The notes under the pieces are model-generated. The model had not been told where the DNA came from. It made no database searches and saw only the letters and a list, made by a program, of their open reading frames with translations. Both the position numbers and the translations under genes were made by a program. Below, one piece after another: positions 11,394 through 22,166 of a stretch of 64,000 nucleotides of DNA. The stretch's first letter is position 1. The number at the start of each line of letters is the position of its first letter. The DNA comes from Metaphire vulgaris (lineage: Eukaryota; Annelida; Clitellata; Crassiclitellata; Megascolecidae). The stretch is from positions 8,270,668 through 8,334,667 of the forward strand of contig CM030834.1 of NCBI GenBank assembly GCA_018105865.1, in the 5' to 3' direction.

Positions 11394-11590
11394 GTATATA
11401 CAGTAGTATCATTTATTTCCCCCAATGTTTTGTGCTTCTCTGTTATTTTAACGTTCCAAAAGTCTGACATGCAAGAAAGGCCATAACTAGAGTTTAAACA
11501 TATTTATTTTTATTTAACATTTCGTTCCCTGTACAGCGCCTTTGACTTTAGCCACCTAGCTATGTTACTGCGCTTAAAAATTGTCAAGTT

Positions 11591-11766
<176 letters not shown>

Positions 11767-11779
11767 GGTGGGTACAAGG

Positions 11780-12020
11780 GCCTACTTTAAAAACAGAAAG
11801 AGAAGAATGAAATGGACCGGACACGTACTCAGAATGGATGAAATAAGAAACCCAAAACGAATTTTCGACTACGAACCAGAGGGAAGAATATCTAAAGGAA
11901 GACTGAAAAGACGATGGGTGGACGGATTGGAAGAGGATCTGCACATGGCAGGGCTGAATCTCAATGGAAAAACTGACAGAAGACACCGAATGACTTTGGA
12001 AGAAGAAATAGCACAGGACT
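11780..12020 (+). pseudogene. RTE-like LINE reverse transcriptase C-terminal fragment
   Basis: The frame reads RRMKWTGHVLRMDEIRNPKR, then GRISKGRLKRRWVDGLEED. This matches the C-terminal W-x-GH(V/I)xRM...GRP motif of RTE-type non-LTR polyproteins. It is severely 5'-truncated by, or inserted beside, the GAT tract. 12021-12720 shows no supported gene. Confidence 0.7.
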
Positions 12021-12734
12021 GAGAACTTTGGAGAGATGTCATGGAGATGTTGATAACTGGACACAGCTGGAGGACGAAGACCTGACCTGACCTGATACTT
12101 AAAATAACTACCCCCCAATGCTGATGGCACGGATGCGCCCCTGTCTGCACGCAATTGCTTTCGCCACAGAATAATTAATGTTCGCAGCAGACATTCGTGA
12201 AAGCGAACGCAATCTTTGCGTGAGAGCAAACGGTGCTAAGCTTGAGCGCAAATTCGATCGGAAGAACTAAGTGTCCGACAAACAAACGCACGGATGATTT
12301 GACGAAATTGGTCGTAAAATAGAGACGGTGACGTCGATCTTTCTAGACCGATGTTTTTGGCTGCACACAACGCAAGAACCAACCTCTCAGTCCAACATAG
12401 GCCTATTTATTATTCGATGGTGGACCTACCACTAAGTTGATGACGATGTACGAGTCGCAAAGACCAATTTATATGCTTTAGAATTAGACTACAAGAATTA
12501 TCCTGTAAGAACGCCTCGTATATTGACACAAACTGTGCGATCAATCCAACTTCCACCTCCTTTTCCCTATCATCAATAGAAGAAATGAATGCGACACGGT
12601 TAAACAGCTGTCTGCTTATCCTTGCTTCAATTCTTCAATTCTCTTGGGTTAACCTCGGATCAGATTCTCGAAAACTATCTTAACATAATCTTAAGATATA
12701 ATGGCAGATTTTGTCGTAAGTCAGAAAGCCTGTC

Positions 12735-12830
12735 TACCGGTTCTCATTGGAACACCGAAGTTAAGCAGCGTCGAACATGCATGGCTCCAGGCTCGGTACT
12801 TGGAGAGTGACTGCTCCATGTTCGAGTAAT
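12735..12830 (+). repeat. 5S rRNA-like sequence (pseudogene or 5S-derived SINE head)
   Basis: It contains ACACCGAAGTTAAGCAGCGT, the 5S rRNA box A region, then GGTACTTGGAGAGTGACTGC, matching the 5S box C region (TACTTGGATGGGTGACCGC). Spacing between the two is near that of real 5S rRNA. The first third of 5S is decayed, so it is not a functional rRNA gene. Confidence 0.7.
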
Positions 12831-12878
12831 GATACTGTGATGAAATTGTTATAATAGCTAAGATAGGTGAGCCTGAGG

Positions 12879-13004
12879 TCCCATAATAAAGAATAGCGTG
12901 AAGTATAAACCCTTCTAAGTAGTTTCACTGACAGTTTCACTGACGGTCCCATAATAAAGAATAGTGTAAAGTATAAAACCCTTCTAAGTAGTTTCACTGA
13001 CAGT
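12879..13004. repeat. Two-copy tandem duplication
   Basis: A block of about 58 bp starting GGTCCCATAATAAAGAATAG and ending GTAGTTTCACTGACAG is repeated after a 9-bp spacer, with only a few differences. Confidence 0.85.
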
Positions 13005-13423
13005 CGTTTGTCTTGGTTGTCTTCAGCCATCCTCGCTACCAGGGTAGACCGCATCATGAATGAGCTTGTTCCACTGGTTTCTGTTGTCTGTCATTCGGGT
13101 CGCCATTTCCATTGTCTTTCCAGCCCATTGCATGATGTTATCAGTCCATCTACTCCTGGGTTTGCCTTTTTTCTTTTTCCGTCAGTTGTGCCTTGTATCA
13201 TTTCCTTTTCCAACCAGGTACCTGTTTTCCTCATGATGTGGCCAAAGTACGAGTTTTCTTCTTTTGCTAGACTACAAAAAGTTATCTTGTTCTCCCTTTT
13301 CTAATACCCATCCATTAGTTATTTTTCTGTCCATGATATATGCAGAATCTGTCTTAATCCTTTCATCTCGAACGCTCTGATCTTTGCTTCGTCTCTTTTT
13401 TCAAAGTCCATGTCTCACATTTG

Positions 13424-14356
13424 CAGAGATGTAGTACTTGGTACTTGTACTTGTACTCGAGTTGTACTCGAGTACAAATTTTTAGTACTTGTACTTGTAC
13501 TTGTACTCGGAGGCCAGGTACTTGTACTTGTACTTGTACTCGGAGTTTTAGGAATGCAAGTACTTGTACTTGTACTTGTACTCGGAGGCCAGGTACTTGT
13601 ACTTGTACTTGTACTTGAAGCATTGTGTACTTGCTACATCTCTGGCTACATGTACTTCAATGGTACCAGTAATGCTGTTCCTTTAGGCTAATGACAAGCA
13701 CATCCTCACAGATGGCCAAGTACCTGGAACTCAACGATATTTATGATGAAGCCACTGATACCATCGTATTTTGGAACAGTGAAGTTAATAGAAAAGAGTT
13801 CAACAGGCTGTATAATGCAGCCATTAATTAGAGACCTTAGTGTGCCTGCTTCTGGCGCACCAATTAAACGCGTATTTGGCCAAGCTGGCTTGATCGCGAG
13901 ACCGCATAGGGTTAATATGACCGATGCAAGACTATCATCTCTATTTTTTAGTGCAACTGTGATGATATTTAGATGCTAATAGTGTCAATTTTATTCGTGG
14001 CCGGACAAACTGTCCGAGGACAAAATGTCACGGACAAAATGTCATGTAGAAAATGTCATGGGGACAAAATGTCAGCGGAAAAAATGTCAATGTCAAAAAT
14101 GTTGTACTAATACTTGGAGGCCAGGTACTTGTACTTGTACTTGTACTCGGAGGCCAGGTACTTGTACTTGTACTCGTACTCGAAGGCCAGGTACTTGTAC
14201 TTGTACTTGTACTCGGAGGCCAGGTACTTGTACTTGTACTTGTACTTGTACTCGGAATTTTTGGAATGCAAGTACTTGTACTTGTACTTGTACTCGGAGG
14301 CCAGGTACTTGTACTTGTACTTGTACTTGAAGCATTGTGTACTTGCTACATCTCTG
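13424..14356 (+). mobile_element. hAT element with TACTTG subterminal repeats
   Basis: The ends are CAGAGATGTAGTACTTG and, inverted, CAGAGATGTAGCAAGTACAC. They are flanked by a perfect 8-bp duplication CACATTTG (13416-13423 and 14357-14364). Dense arrays of TACTTG/CAAGTA fill 13430-13625 and 14105-14340, with an internal copy of the right end at 13620-13642. A hAT transposase C-terminus lies between them. Confidence 0.9.
13692..13979 (+). pseudogene. hAT transposase C-terminal (dimerisation) remnant
   Basis: Two pieces separated by a stop read MAKYLELNDIYDEATDTIVF, then LSVPASGAPIKRVFGQAGLI and MTDARLSSLFFSA. This is the hATC dimerisation motif (SxPASSAPVERVFSxAG). Only the last hundred or so residues remain. 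Confidence 0.85.
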
Positions 14357-14438
14357 CACATTTGTGGTTATCGATATGTCGTGGCTTTTCCATAGATTCT
14401 GTAACGCTTCTTTAACATATTTCTATTTTTCTATAGGC

Positions 14439-15280
14439 CAGGGATGGGCAAAGTGCGGCCCGCGGGCCGAATGCGGCCCTCGAAGCCATTTTGTGCGGCC
14501 CCCGACATCGAAAAATATTGCATCAATGTGCGGCCCTCTAAAACTTATGAAACATTTGAAACATTTGACAACGTCTCAGTGGAAAATTCAACATTCAAAT
14601 TGGAATTACACTTTGGCACTTGATCGTTAACTAGAAATCATGCTTTTAATATTTACTAACTTTTCTTCGATTTGACAGTCTTGGCTTATTAATTTATTTA
14701 CTTTTACTTTTACTTCTTCTTCTTCTTCTTCATAGTATTCTGCCCTTAGACAGGTTTTGTATTCCAATTTCGCCATTCATTCCTGTTCATAGCTGTCTCC
14801 TTTAGGTCTTTATAGTCCTTTCCCATCATCCAGTCAAGTAGCATCTCTCGTGGTCTTCCTTTGGTCTTTTTCCCCTCTAGTTGTCCTTCTATTATTTCCC
14901 TTAGGAGTGAGTCTCCTCTCACTATATGTCCCATCCAGGTCTTTTGTCTTTTTCTTATTGTGTTGATCATCTCTTTCCTTTCCTCCACCTGTTTCAGCAC
15001 TTCCTCGTTTGTCTTATGTTCTGTCCAGCTGATCTCCATCCATTTTTCTCCATATCCACACTTCAAAGGCCTTTAGTCTTATTTCCTCTTTTCTTAGAGT
15101 CCATGTTTCCGATCCATATTACTTTTACTTAACAGTATATAATTAATACGTTATGTTAGAGTCGTTTTGGAGACTATACTTGAAAATTTAATATTCTAAA
15201 TGCCGAAAAAATTGTGCGGCCCTCGGTTTGCGTCACGGACACTTTTGCGGCCCTCGGATAAAAATTCGTGCCCATCACTG
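14439..15280 (-). mobile_element. hAT element, copy 2, inverted, carrying the same LINE fragment
   Basis: It is the inverted twin of 7942-8781, with ends CAGGGATGGGCAAAGTG and CAGTGATGGGCACG. The flanks CTATAGGC and TTCTAGGC are an imperfect 8-bp duplication. Length and internal content match copy 1 closely. Confidence 0.9.
14746..15100 (-). pseudogene. RTE-like reverse transcriptase C-terminus inside hAT copy 2, frame intact
   Basis: The longest open part (15066-14746) reads MEISWTEHKTNEEVLKQVEE, RQKTWMGHIVRGDSLLREII, then GKKTKGRPREMLLDW, ending in a stop. It has the conserved RTE C-terminal motifs without frameshifts. No upstream polymerase is present, so it cannot act alone. Confidence 0.8.
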
Positions 15281-15344
15281 TTCTAGGCATACTTATCTAT
15301 TATTGAAAATGTATCTGTTGTTCACATAATCAATTTCTTCAAAA

Positions 15345-15345
15345 T

Positions 15346-15381
<36 letters not shown>

Positions 15382-15384
15382 TTC

Positions 15385-15426
<42 letters not shown>
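15345..15426. repeat. (AAT)n/(ATT)n inverted microsatellite
   Basis: An AAT run is followed by a complementary ATT run around ATTCTT, forming a potential perfect hairpin of about 80 bp. Confidence 0.95.
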
Positions 15427-16216
15427 GATCAAATGATCTAAGATCACGATCTAAGATCACAATTCATGATCTTTGACTTTTGATCTGGATCACTTTTTAA
15501 TAGTGATCTTTGACTCTGACTTTTAATCACTTTTTCGGTGATTTTGATCTTTATTATCAACGGAATATCCAAAGATTAAATTATAGGCTACGTATTCTCC
15601 CAACTAAGTCAATCAATCAATGAACTTCTATGGCGCCGCTATCATAATATCCAGAGCATCAGCCGATGGTGCACCAAATTTAGATTGAAATTATTGCTAA
15701 CCATTATGTATTCTCTGTTGCTGTATCCGTGTATTGAGTAAAATGGTGGGAAAAGCAAGCATTCCTTGCATAGACGGAATTTTTTAAATATATAAAATTG
15801 GTAAAGAAAAAGTTGTAGCTGATTGCTGTTACTGTGTGTCAGTGTGTGAGCAAGAAAATTTCCGGCGGCTTGCATTCAACAAGCAATTTTCTCCGACACC
15901 CCAAGGTTAGTACAGTCGCTGTCTCGCTGAATACGGAATAGGCCTACCACAAGGTTCCATCATGGGTACTTTGGTTTTTGCTATGTATTATTTATTATTT
16001 AGTTTAGGCCTACATGCATCGTACAGTGCACATTTGTTTCATTATCATACGTCACTCATACATGATATAATAAATATATCTGTATGATCTTTGATCTTTG
16101 ATCTTAGATCATTTATACTCTATAGTGATCCTTGATCTTGATCTTAGATCAATTTCTCTCTAGTTATCTTGATCTTTGATCAAGATCATTTTACATGTGA
16201 TCGTTCCTAACACTGT
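15427..16216. mobile_element. Probable hAT-type element with GATCTTTGATC subterminal repeats
   Basis: Both borders are packed with GATCTTTGATC/GATCTTAGATC words (15427-15560 and 16085-16200). The right end reads, inverted, CAGTGTTAGGAACGATCA, a hAT-like terminus. I cannot find the left terminus; it may have been lost to the adjacent microsatellite. A minus-strand retroposon 3' end (ACTTCTATGGCGCC, 15625) is nested inside. Confidence 0.55.
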
Positions 16217-16591
16217 AATTAACAGATGTACATTTACAACAGAGGTTCCCAAACTTTTTGGACTGCGGACCCCTACTTTGTTCCCAGCTTAGCTCGCGGA
16301 CCACATTATTTAACAAGTAAATATTACTGTTAATATTTAAACAATAACGGGCAGACTATTCCCACAACACCAACGCTTTCCCTAAGACGACATGCTACGA
16401 TGCAGACAATCATAACATAGGCCTACAATCAAACACTGAATAAACGTTGTTACATTACAGATAGATTGAACACGCTTATTTTTTTCAGAACCAGCTACTT
16501 CGTCAAATTCTCTTAAATATAATTACTATTAATGAAATGAATGTGCTTGCTGTTTTGCACAAACTGTCAATTCTTTATTGTGAAATGTAGG

Positions 16592-16737
<146 letters not shown>

Positions 16738-17060
16738 CCTATGTTGACAACACGCACGCACGCAAGTCAATTTCAACGAAAAGTCTCGATCTATAGGCTA
16801 CTTCGTTTTTATTTTTGTTTACTTATATTTAATATGGCTAAGAGACTAAAATCATACGAGGATTTTAGGGTCTATTTGTGTTTTTGACGCGTTTACTGTT
16901 TTTTTAAATTTTCTCAATTCTTCTATTAGCCATTATATATGGTCTAAACTCTATAACTCTGAATAGTGTGTTTTGCTATGTACTTTACTATTATTTCTGA
17001 TTGTTGCTGAGGTCTGGTGGTCTTTGCTTATGATTCATAGATGCAGCTCTATAGGTGGTC

Positions 17061-17454
17061 CAGAGGCGTCATTTGGGGGGCTGGGGCCGTGGCACTAATT
17101 TGTATGATTTTATGACCTAAGGAAATGAAAATATTAATCTATAATGTATTAATATGTGCAACAACAAAAAAACAGGGCCGTGGCCCCCCCCAAGGAAATG
17201 AAAATAATAATTTCTAATGTATTAATAACCTAAGAAGGGCCGACAAGCAAAAAAAAAAGGTCGTCAACTATTTTTTGGGTAATTGTAACGTAAAAAGAAC
17301 TGACGAGCAAAAAAAAAAAAAAAAAAAAAAAGGTCGTCGACTTTTTTTTGAAACTCAAGTAACTCAGTCAAAAAATTTTCAAAAAATTAAAAAAATTTGA
17401 AAAGAAAATTTTACAAAATTTCTCCCCCAAGAAAAGTGTGAAATGACGCCACTG
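17061..17454. mobile_element. hAT-type MITE (GGCGTCATTTGGGG family), nested
   Basis: The ends are CAGAGGCGTCATTTGGGG and, inverted, CAGTGGCGTCATTTCACAC. They are flanked by a perfect duplication AGGTGGTC (17053-17060 and 17455-17462). Relatives lie at 39983-40153 and 63287-63586. Confidence 0.9.
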
Positions 17455-18704
17455 AGGTGGTCTGGTGGCGGCCAGGGAAATTTGTGTGTCAGAATTACAT
17501 GAAAAGAAAGTACTGGCACCGTGGCACGCCTTTAATTTCTTCTTTCTTTCTCCAGGACCAGGCGGCTGGTAACTGACTATAAGCATCAGCATGGAGTGAA
17601 ATATTTCTTTAATTAAACAAAATCTGTTATAAATAGCGTTCTCAACTAGGACTTTCAATAAAATAAGCTGATATGTCGTCTGTTCGGTCCTCTCGCACGC
17701 TCTCGCGAGACCTCCTTGGTTGAAAATGGTTTCCCCTCCTTTCATCGCCAATATTAGGCCTATACTCCGTAACTCCGGCTGGCGGTATAGGTCTACATCT
17801 AGATATTATTAGACTGGCTTTAGTATATTCTATCTTATGATTTAGGCTATAATAATTATTGTTGTTATTGGTGGCTCGACCGGTACACAGAAATTGAGAG
17901 CACATGTCAGACTGTTAATGCTAAAACTAGGAGGTGCTACTAGATATTTCGGGAGGATCCGGCGGACCACCTTCAGTCCGCGGGCCACAGTTTGGGAACC
18001 GCTTATTTACAACAGCAGCAAAAACAACAACAAGTCAACAACAGCAACATTTGGATACAATACTATATAGGTAAACAAGGCTTAAACTAAAGTTCTTAAT
18101 TATTCATTCAAGAAAAAAGAAACTTTATGATCAACACAATAATTCAGTAGATTATTATGTATCACAGGAAGGAAGTTGCAAAGGCTAGGAGTTGAAATAG
18201 AATAAATTTCATTCATGATAGCGTGGTTGAAAAACACGACTGCTTTGAAAATGAAAATCCTCCGTTTTATTTAGTATTTATTCTGATCTCGTATTCTGAT
18301 CTTGTATTTTACCGCCAGCGGCAACATGATTAGTGAACGATAATGAGGTGAACGATAATGAGTGCTGGTGGTGGTTTGCTCTTATTTGATCAAACATTTT
18401 CTAATCCACTCGGTGCGTTATTACAGTTATGACAAAATATAAAAATGGTTTATGGTTGAAGTTGACTTTAGGTTATTTGGAGCCATTTTCACACGCAGCC
18501 GACAATAAAACCTGCAGCTGCGTCTGAATAAGAACAGGTAGGCCTAGCTAATTTGCATCAAGTCTTTGAAACTAGAGGCAGGGAATCTATAACTGCTAGG
18601 GGTGTGTATTGAAGCATTCACGATGTAACTGTTGATTATAGTAGAAAATATTAAGCTTATGCCTTTATGGACAACTTCTTTCCATATTTACGGACTACTT
18701 GCGG

Positions 18705-20150
18705 CAGGGGCGTCTATCCCCCCTTTTTTCATTGGAGCAAGTTTCCCCCCCCCCAAACCTGACATAGGCGTTCTGGGACCGCGGAGGCGGGGCGCGAAGC
18801 GCCGCGCAGGCGCCGAAGGCGCTCGGGGTGATTGCGGGAGGGGCGGCTTAAGGCCCTCCGCCACGGGGTCCGATGGTATAACCCCCGGAAAAATTTTGAA
18901 GTTGCAGATGCTCGTAGGTGAGTTTTAGTGGAGTTTTGGCGCACAATTCACAATTGAGCACCTGATACATCATGATTTTTATCTTAGACCATGTAATTTT
19001 TTTGCTTATTTTCTTAATATCAGTCCATGATGATGGGATGATGGTGGAAAAAAGTGTTGACGAAACATATTACAACTTGCAATTATGTGAGATTTTTGCC
19101 AACAAACAGAGAAAAAGTACAATACATGCTAATGGCCTAATGCTATTTAGGCTACTTCTGTCTGAGCTGTCTCTGTCCACTACGCACCACAAGTAGGCTA
19201 TTTGGAGTCACTGCAATGTTCAACGTATCTTTATCTTTATCTTCTTGACGACTTCTATAGCGCCGTACGCACAACGAAGGTCGAAGTCAAAGGCGCTTTG
19301 ACATACTTTGGCATGCCGATGGCAAACGTCGGATAACAGAGACAGCGTATAGTCAGCCCTGATGGAAACGACGGAAATCGCCGCCCAAACGCCCGCCCGT
19401 AGTAGCGAATCTTGTAGAAAGGAGCCTTCCGCTGTAGAACCGTCCGCACCAGGCACGTCAAAGGAACAAAACACGGGATGAGATGTTGTAAATTCCGCGG
19501 ATGTTGTAAGAACTGTCCGCGAGGCGAGCCACACGGAGAATTTCTGAGAAGCGGACTCCCGTGAGTAAACCGTCGTCGATCTGGGTGAATCCGACTTTGG
19601 ATGGAATTCCAGGTTGCGATTAGAACGGATGTCGCAGCATTCCCGCACGGGTATCTAGTCTGCAGTTCTGCCAGGCCGCGTTGATAGAAAAATCGCAAAA
19701 CAAGATGGCGGACCAGACAGGCGACGAATCAGCGACTAAAACCGCCCCAATCCACCGAGAAAAGCGCAGAGGACCTCCGAAAATGACGGGAAGGTCACTA
19801 CTCGCACATTTTGCGCTAAAACGAGCGCAAAATATCGTCGAACCGCCCAGAACGACACTTTTCCGAGGCATGCACAGGAGCATGCTTGGCTGCCGGAAAC
19901 GGCGCCACCGGAATCATTCGTATGATGACTATGAGTCTATGACGACGTCATATCTTATCATACATCAACTTCAACGTCATAGAGATGATAATTTGTAATC
20001 GGCAGATTATGAACCACAACGGCGTAATTTTCCCTCGAAAGTTCTTTCAAAAAAATTTCCCTTTCCCCCCCATAAATCAAAAAATTCCTTCCCCCTCTTT
20101 TTTTTCGTTGGAGCATTTGCTCCAAGGCTTATATGGTGTAGACGCCCCTG
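18705..20150. mobile_element. hAT-type element with a nested retroposon
   Basis: The ends are CAGGGGCGTCTATCCCCC and, inverted, CAGGGGCGTCTACACCAT. They are flanked by a perfect duplication ACTTGCGG (18697-18704 and 20151-20158). A GC-rich block follows the left end, and a minus-strand retroposon copy occupies 19226-19915. No transposase is seen. 18013-18704 shows no supported gene. Confidence 0.9.
19226..19915 (-). mobile_element. Retroposon with (GATAAA)n tail, copy 1
   Basis: On the minus strand it ends GGCGCTATAGAAGTCGTC, then AAGAAGATAAAGATAAAGAT, a terminus followed by a short tandem tail as in non-LTR retroposons. A nearly identical copy in the same orientation lies at 57660-58355. 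Short ORFs give no recognisable domain, so this could be a SINE or a LINE 3' end. Confidence 0.75.
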
Positions 20151-20189
20151 ACTTGCGGATTACTTCTGTTTACATTAACGTCGTTTTCG

Positions 20190-20265
20190 CTCACGGAGCG
20201 CCTCTGAGTAGAAATAGAAGAGGCGCTATACAAATGTCACATTACATTACATTACACGTCTACCG
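20190..20265 (+). mobile_element. Retroposon 3' end with (ATTAC)n tail
   Basis: GGCGCTATACAAATG is followed by repeated ACATT units. This is the widespread 3' terminus of CR1/L2-like LINEs and their SINEs. Confidence 0.6.
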
Positions 20266-20418
20266 GTTATCGGCTGTAAAGTGCTACTCCACTAGTAGAT
20301 ATGTTCTGCAGACGTGTCTCCAGACCAGCTCCTTAAATTTACTCCAGAGAGTCCGCAAATGGATCTAAAGATAAGCATGTAGCCACGCCTATTGCGGCAT
20401 CTGTAGCTCTTTTTAGGC

Positions 20419-20567
20419 AGTGTCTATTATGCGGGCTGCCCGCATTCTAACTAAATCGCTGATTGGTCGAATGACTCTAACCCTAACTCTAACTAACCCT
20501 AACCGCGTGATTCATTAGACCAATCAGAGGTTTAGTTAAAATGCGGGCAGCCCGCATAATAGACACT
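20419..20567. mobile_element. Hairpin MITE with telomere-like core
   Basis: About 50-bp inverted repeats, nearly perfect, starting AGTGTCTATTATGCGGGC on both strands. They enclose a short centre containing TAACCCTAAC-like units. No target duplication could be fixed. 20568-21140 shows no supported gene. Confidence 0.85.
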
Positions 20568-21142
20568 TACCTCTATTTATTGTTTGTAGAGATGATGGAC
20601 TCGTCCTCTCTTAAATCCCACAGGATTAGCCGACAAGATACGTCAAGAAGAATATTTGTCAAATTCGGTTGTTAAATGAGCACGTTTCTGTTATCTACCA
20701 CTCTGCACACAACATACATAGCCATTTGAGTTGATGCAGAGCCTGTCAACCTAGAGCACTGACCTGAAAGCTAATTGATTGAATGGCAAAATATTCTGTA
20801 GAATAATCTGCTTGAATGTGTGAGCATATTTACCTAGAAGTTTCTGCAGAAGATTTTTGCCTGAACAAAATGTTCTGTGGGGAAATTTCTTAAGAACACC
20901 TGTCATTTAATACCAGCTTATCATTTGTGGAAATTTTCCTGGAAAACTAATCGGGAAATACATCTGCAGAAGATATTTCCTAGTGAAGGGGCACCTTTAT
21001 CATCGATGATATAGAGATAAATATAGCGACTGACAATCTTTAGAGGACAGCGCAATGGATTTGATTTTCTAGTAGCACACTACTTACAGTGATTGCTAAT
21101 AGGCAATCAGATTTGCTGTAGTAAAAGTTTTACCCAATGTAA

Positions 21143-21412
21143 CGTGCAGAGTGGTAAAAAGGTTGGACGAGGAAGCAGGTCGTGGGTTCGAGACCTACAG
21201 GAGCCCTAAGGTCAATTCAGCCTTACTTGCTAAAGGGAGGTGGTAAAATGAGGAGCAGTGGCAAGAAGCTGTGATAAGTCAAACAGGTATGCTGCGCAAT
21301 GCCACTATCCCCGTATCCGTGGTATTGCATGCCCAGCTGAGGGTTATAGCAACGGAGATCACCGCCACCTTCTGAGACCATGAAACTCGGGAAGGACTTT
21401 GAATGACTGACC
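21143..21412 (+). mobile_element. tRNA-derived SINE
   Basis: The box A region is GTGCAGAGTGGTAA and box B is GTGGGTTCGAGACC. The body blocks are CAGGAGCCCTAAGG, CCCCGTATCCGTGG and GGAGATCACCGCCACC, with a GGAAGGACTTTGA tail. It is collinear with the copy at 34745-35033. 21413-22160 holds no gene I can support. Confidence 0.8.
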
Positions 21413-22166
21413 ACCACTCAAGGTCTCAGCATTACACTCATTGTGCACTGCTTTCTTGTTATCTAAAGCATCAATATTTCCACACTCAATACATGTTTTT
21501 CCTGCAATTTCTATTTTTGAAATTTCATATTTTTGGAATTTCGGTTTGGAGATGTCGATCCACAGGGGCTCTAATCCCTCCATTGATTTAGAGTGATTTA
21601 GATTTTGTGCATCAAATGTTCAGGATATGTTGCCCCATTCCAACATCTATGACGGTTTGCTCAATAGTCTGACACTTAGTCACTGGAGTACCATGACTGC
21701 GTTTATCTAAATTGCCTGCAAAAGTGAACCTATTAAACCTATTAATTATTCTACTGGGAGCCTTGGACAAACAGTCAGACTGTAGAAATCTGGTCGCTGG
21801 TTGACTGACCCTAAGTGGAACTGTCATGCCACTTAACGGTCATCATGGTAACCATGTCAATATGTGAGGCTTGTGAGCCGAAACTACTAGATTTAGGTAG
21901 TTGACGGTTGTACAACAGCATTGAAGCGTTAGTAACGTAGCGTAACTACGTCACCCTGCTGAGAGACTGGCGTTTGACTCTTTAAATCAATCGTATGGGT
22001 TTATCTAAATAACGGGTGAAGGGAACTTAGGGGAGGTAATGGGAACTGAGTCAACTGACTGCATTCAAGACATTTCTCTTAATTGAACTAGACAGTCAGT
22101 CGTTTAAACGTCTAATCCGAGTAGTGAATAATAAAAATAATGTCTCATAAGTGACAAAGCAATTTC

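Larger units (their letters stand above)
13005..14438 (-). pseudogene. RTE-like LINE C-terminus, split by a hAT insertion
   Basis: Minus-strand frames read CETWTLKKE near 13423, then IRAFEMKGLRQILHISWTEK and, further on, NPGVDGLITSCNGL. These are hallmarks of the RTE polyprotein end. The hAT element 13424-14356 interrupts the coding text just before CETWTL, and related sequence resumes on its far side (14365-14430). Multiple frameshifts are present. Confidence 0.65.

Noticed and set aside
13421..14361. Tandem TACTTG arrays as a satellite or CRISPR-like array
   Set aside because: The units are contiguous hexamers without spacers and lie just inside hAT termini with an 8-bp target duplication.
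20475..20510. CCCTAA-like words as an internal telomere
   Set aside because: Only a few irregular units, all inside the loop of a hairpin MITE.
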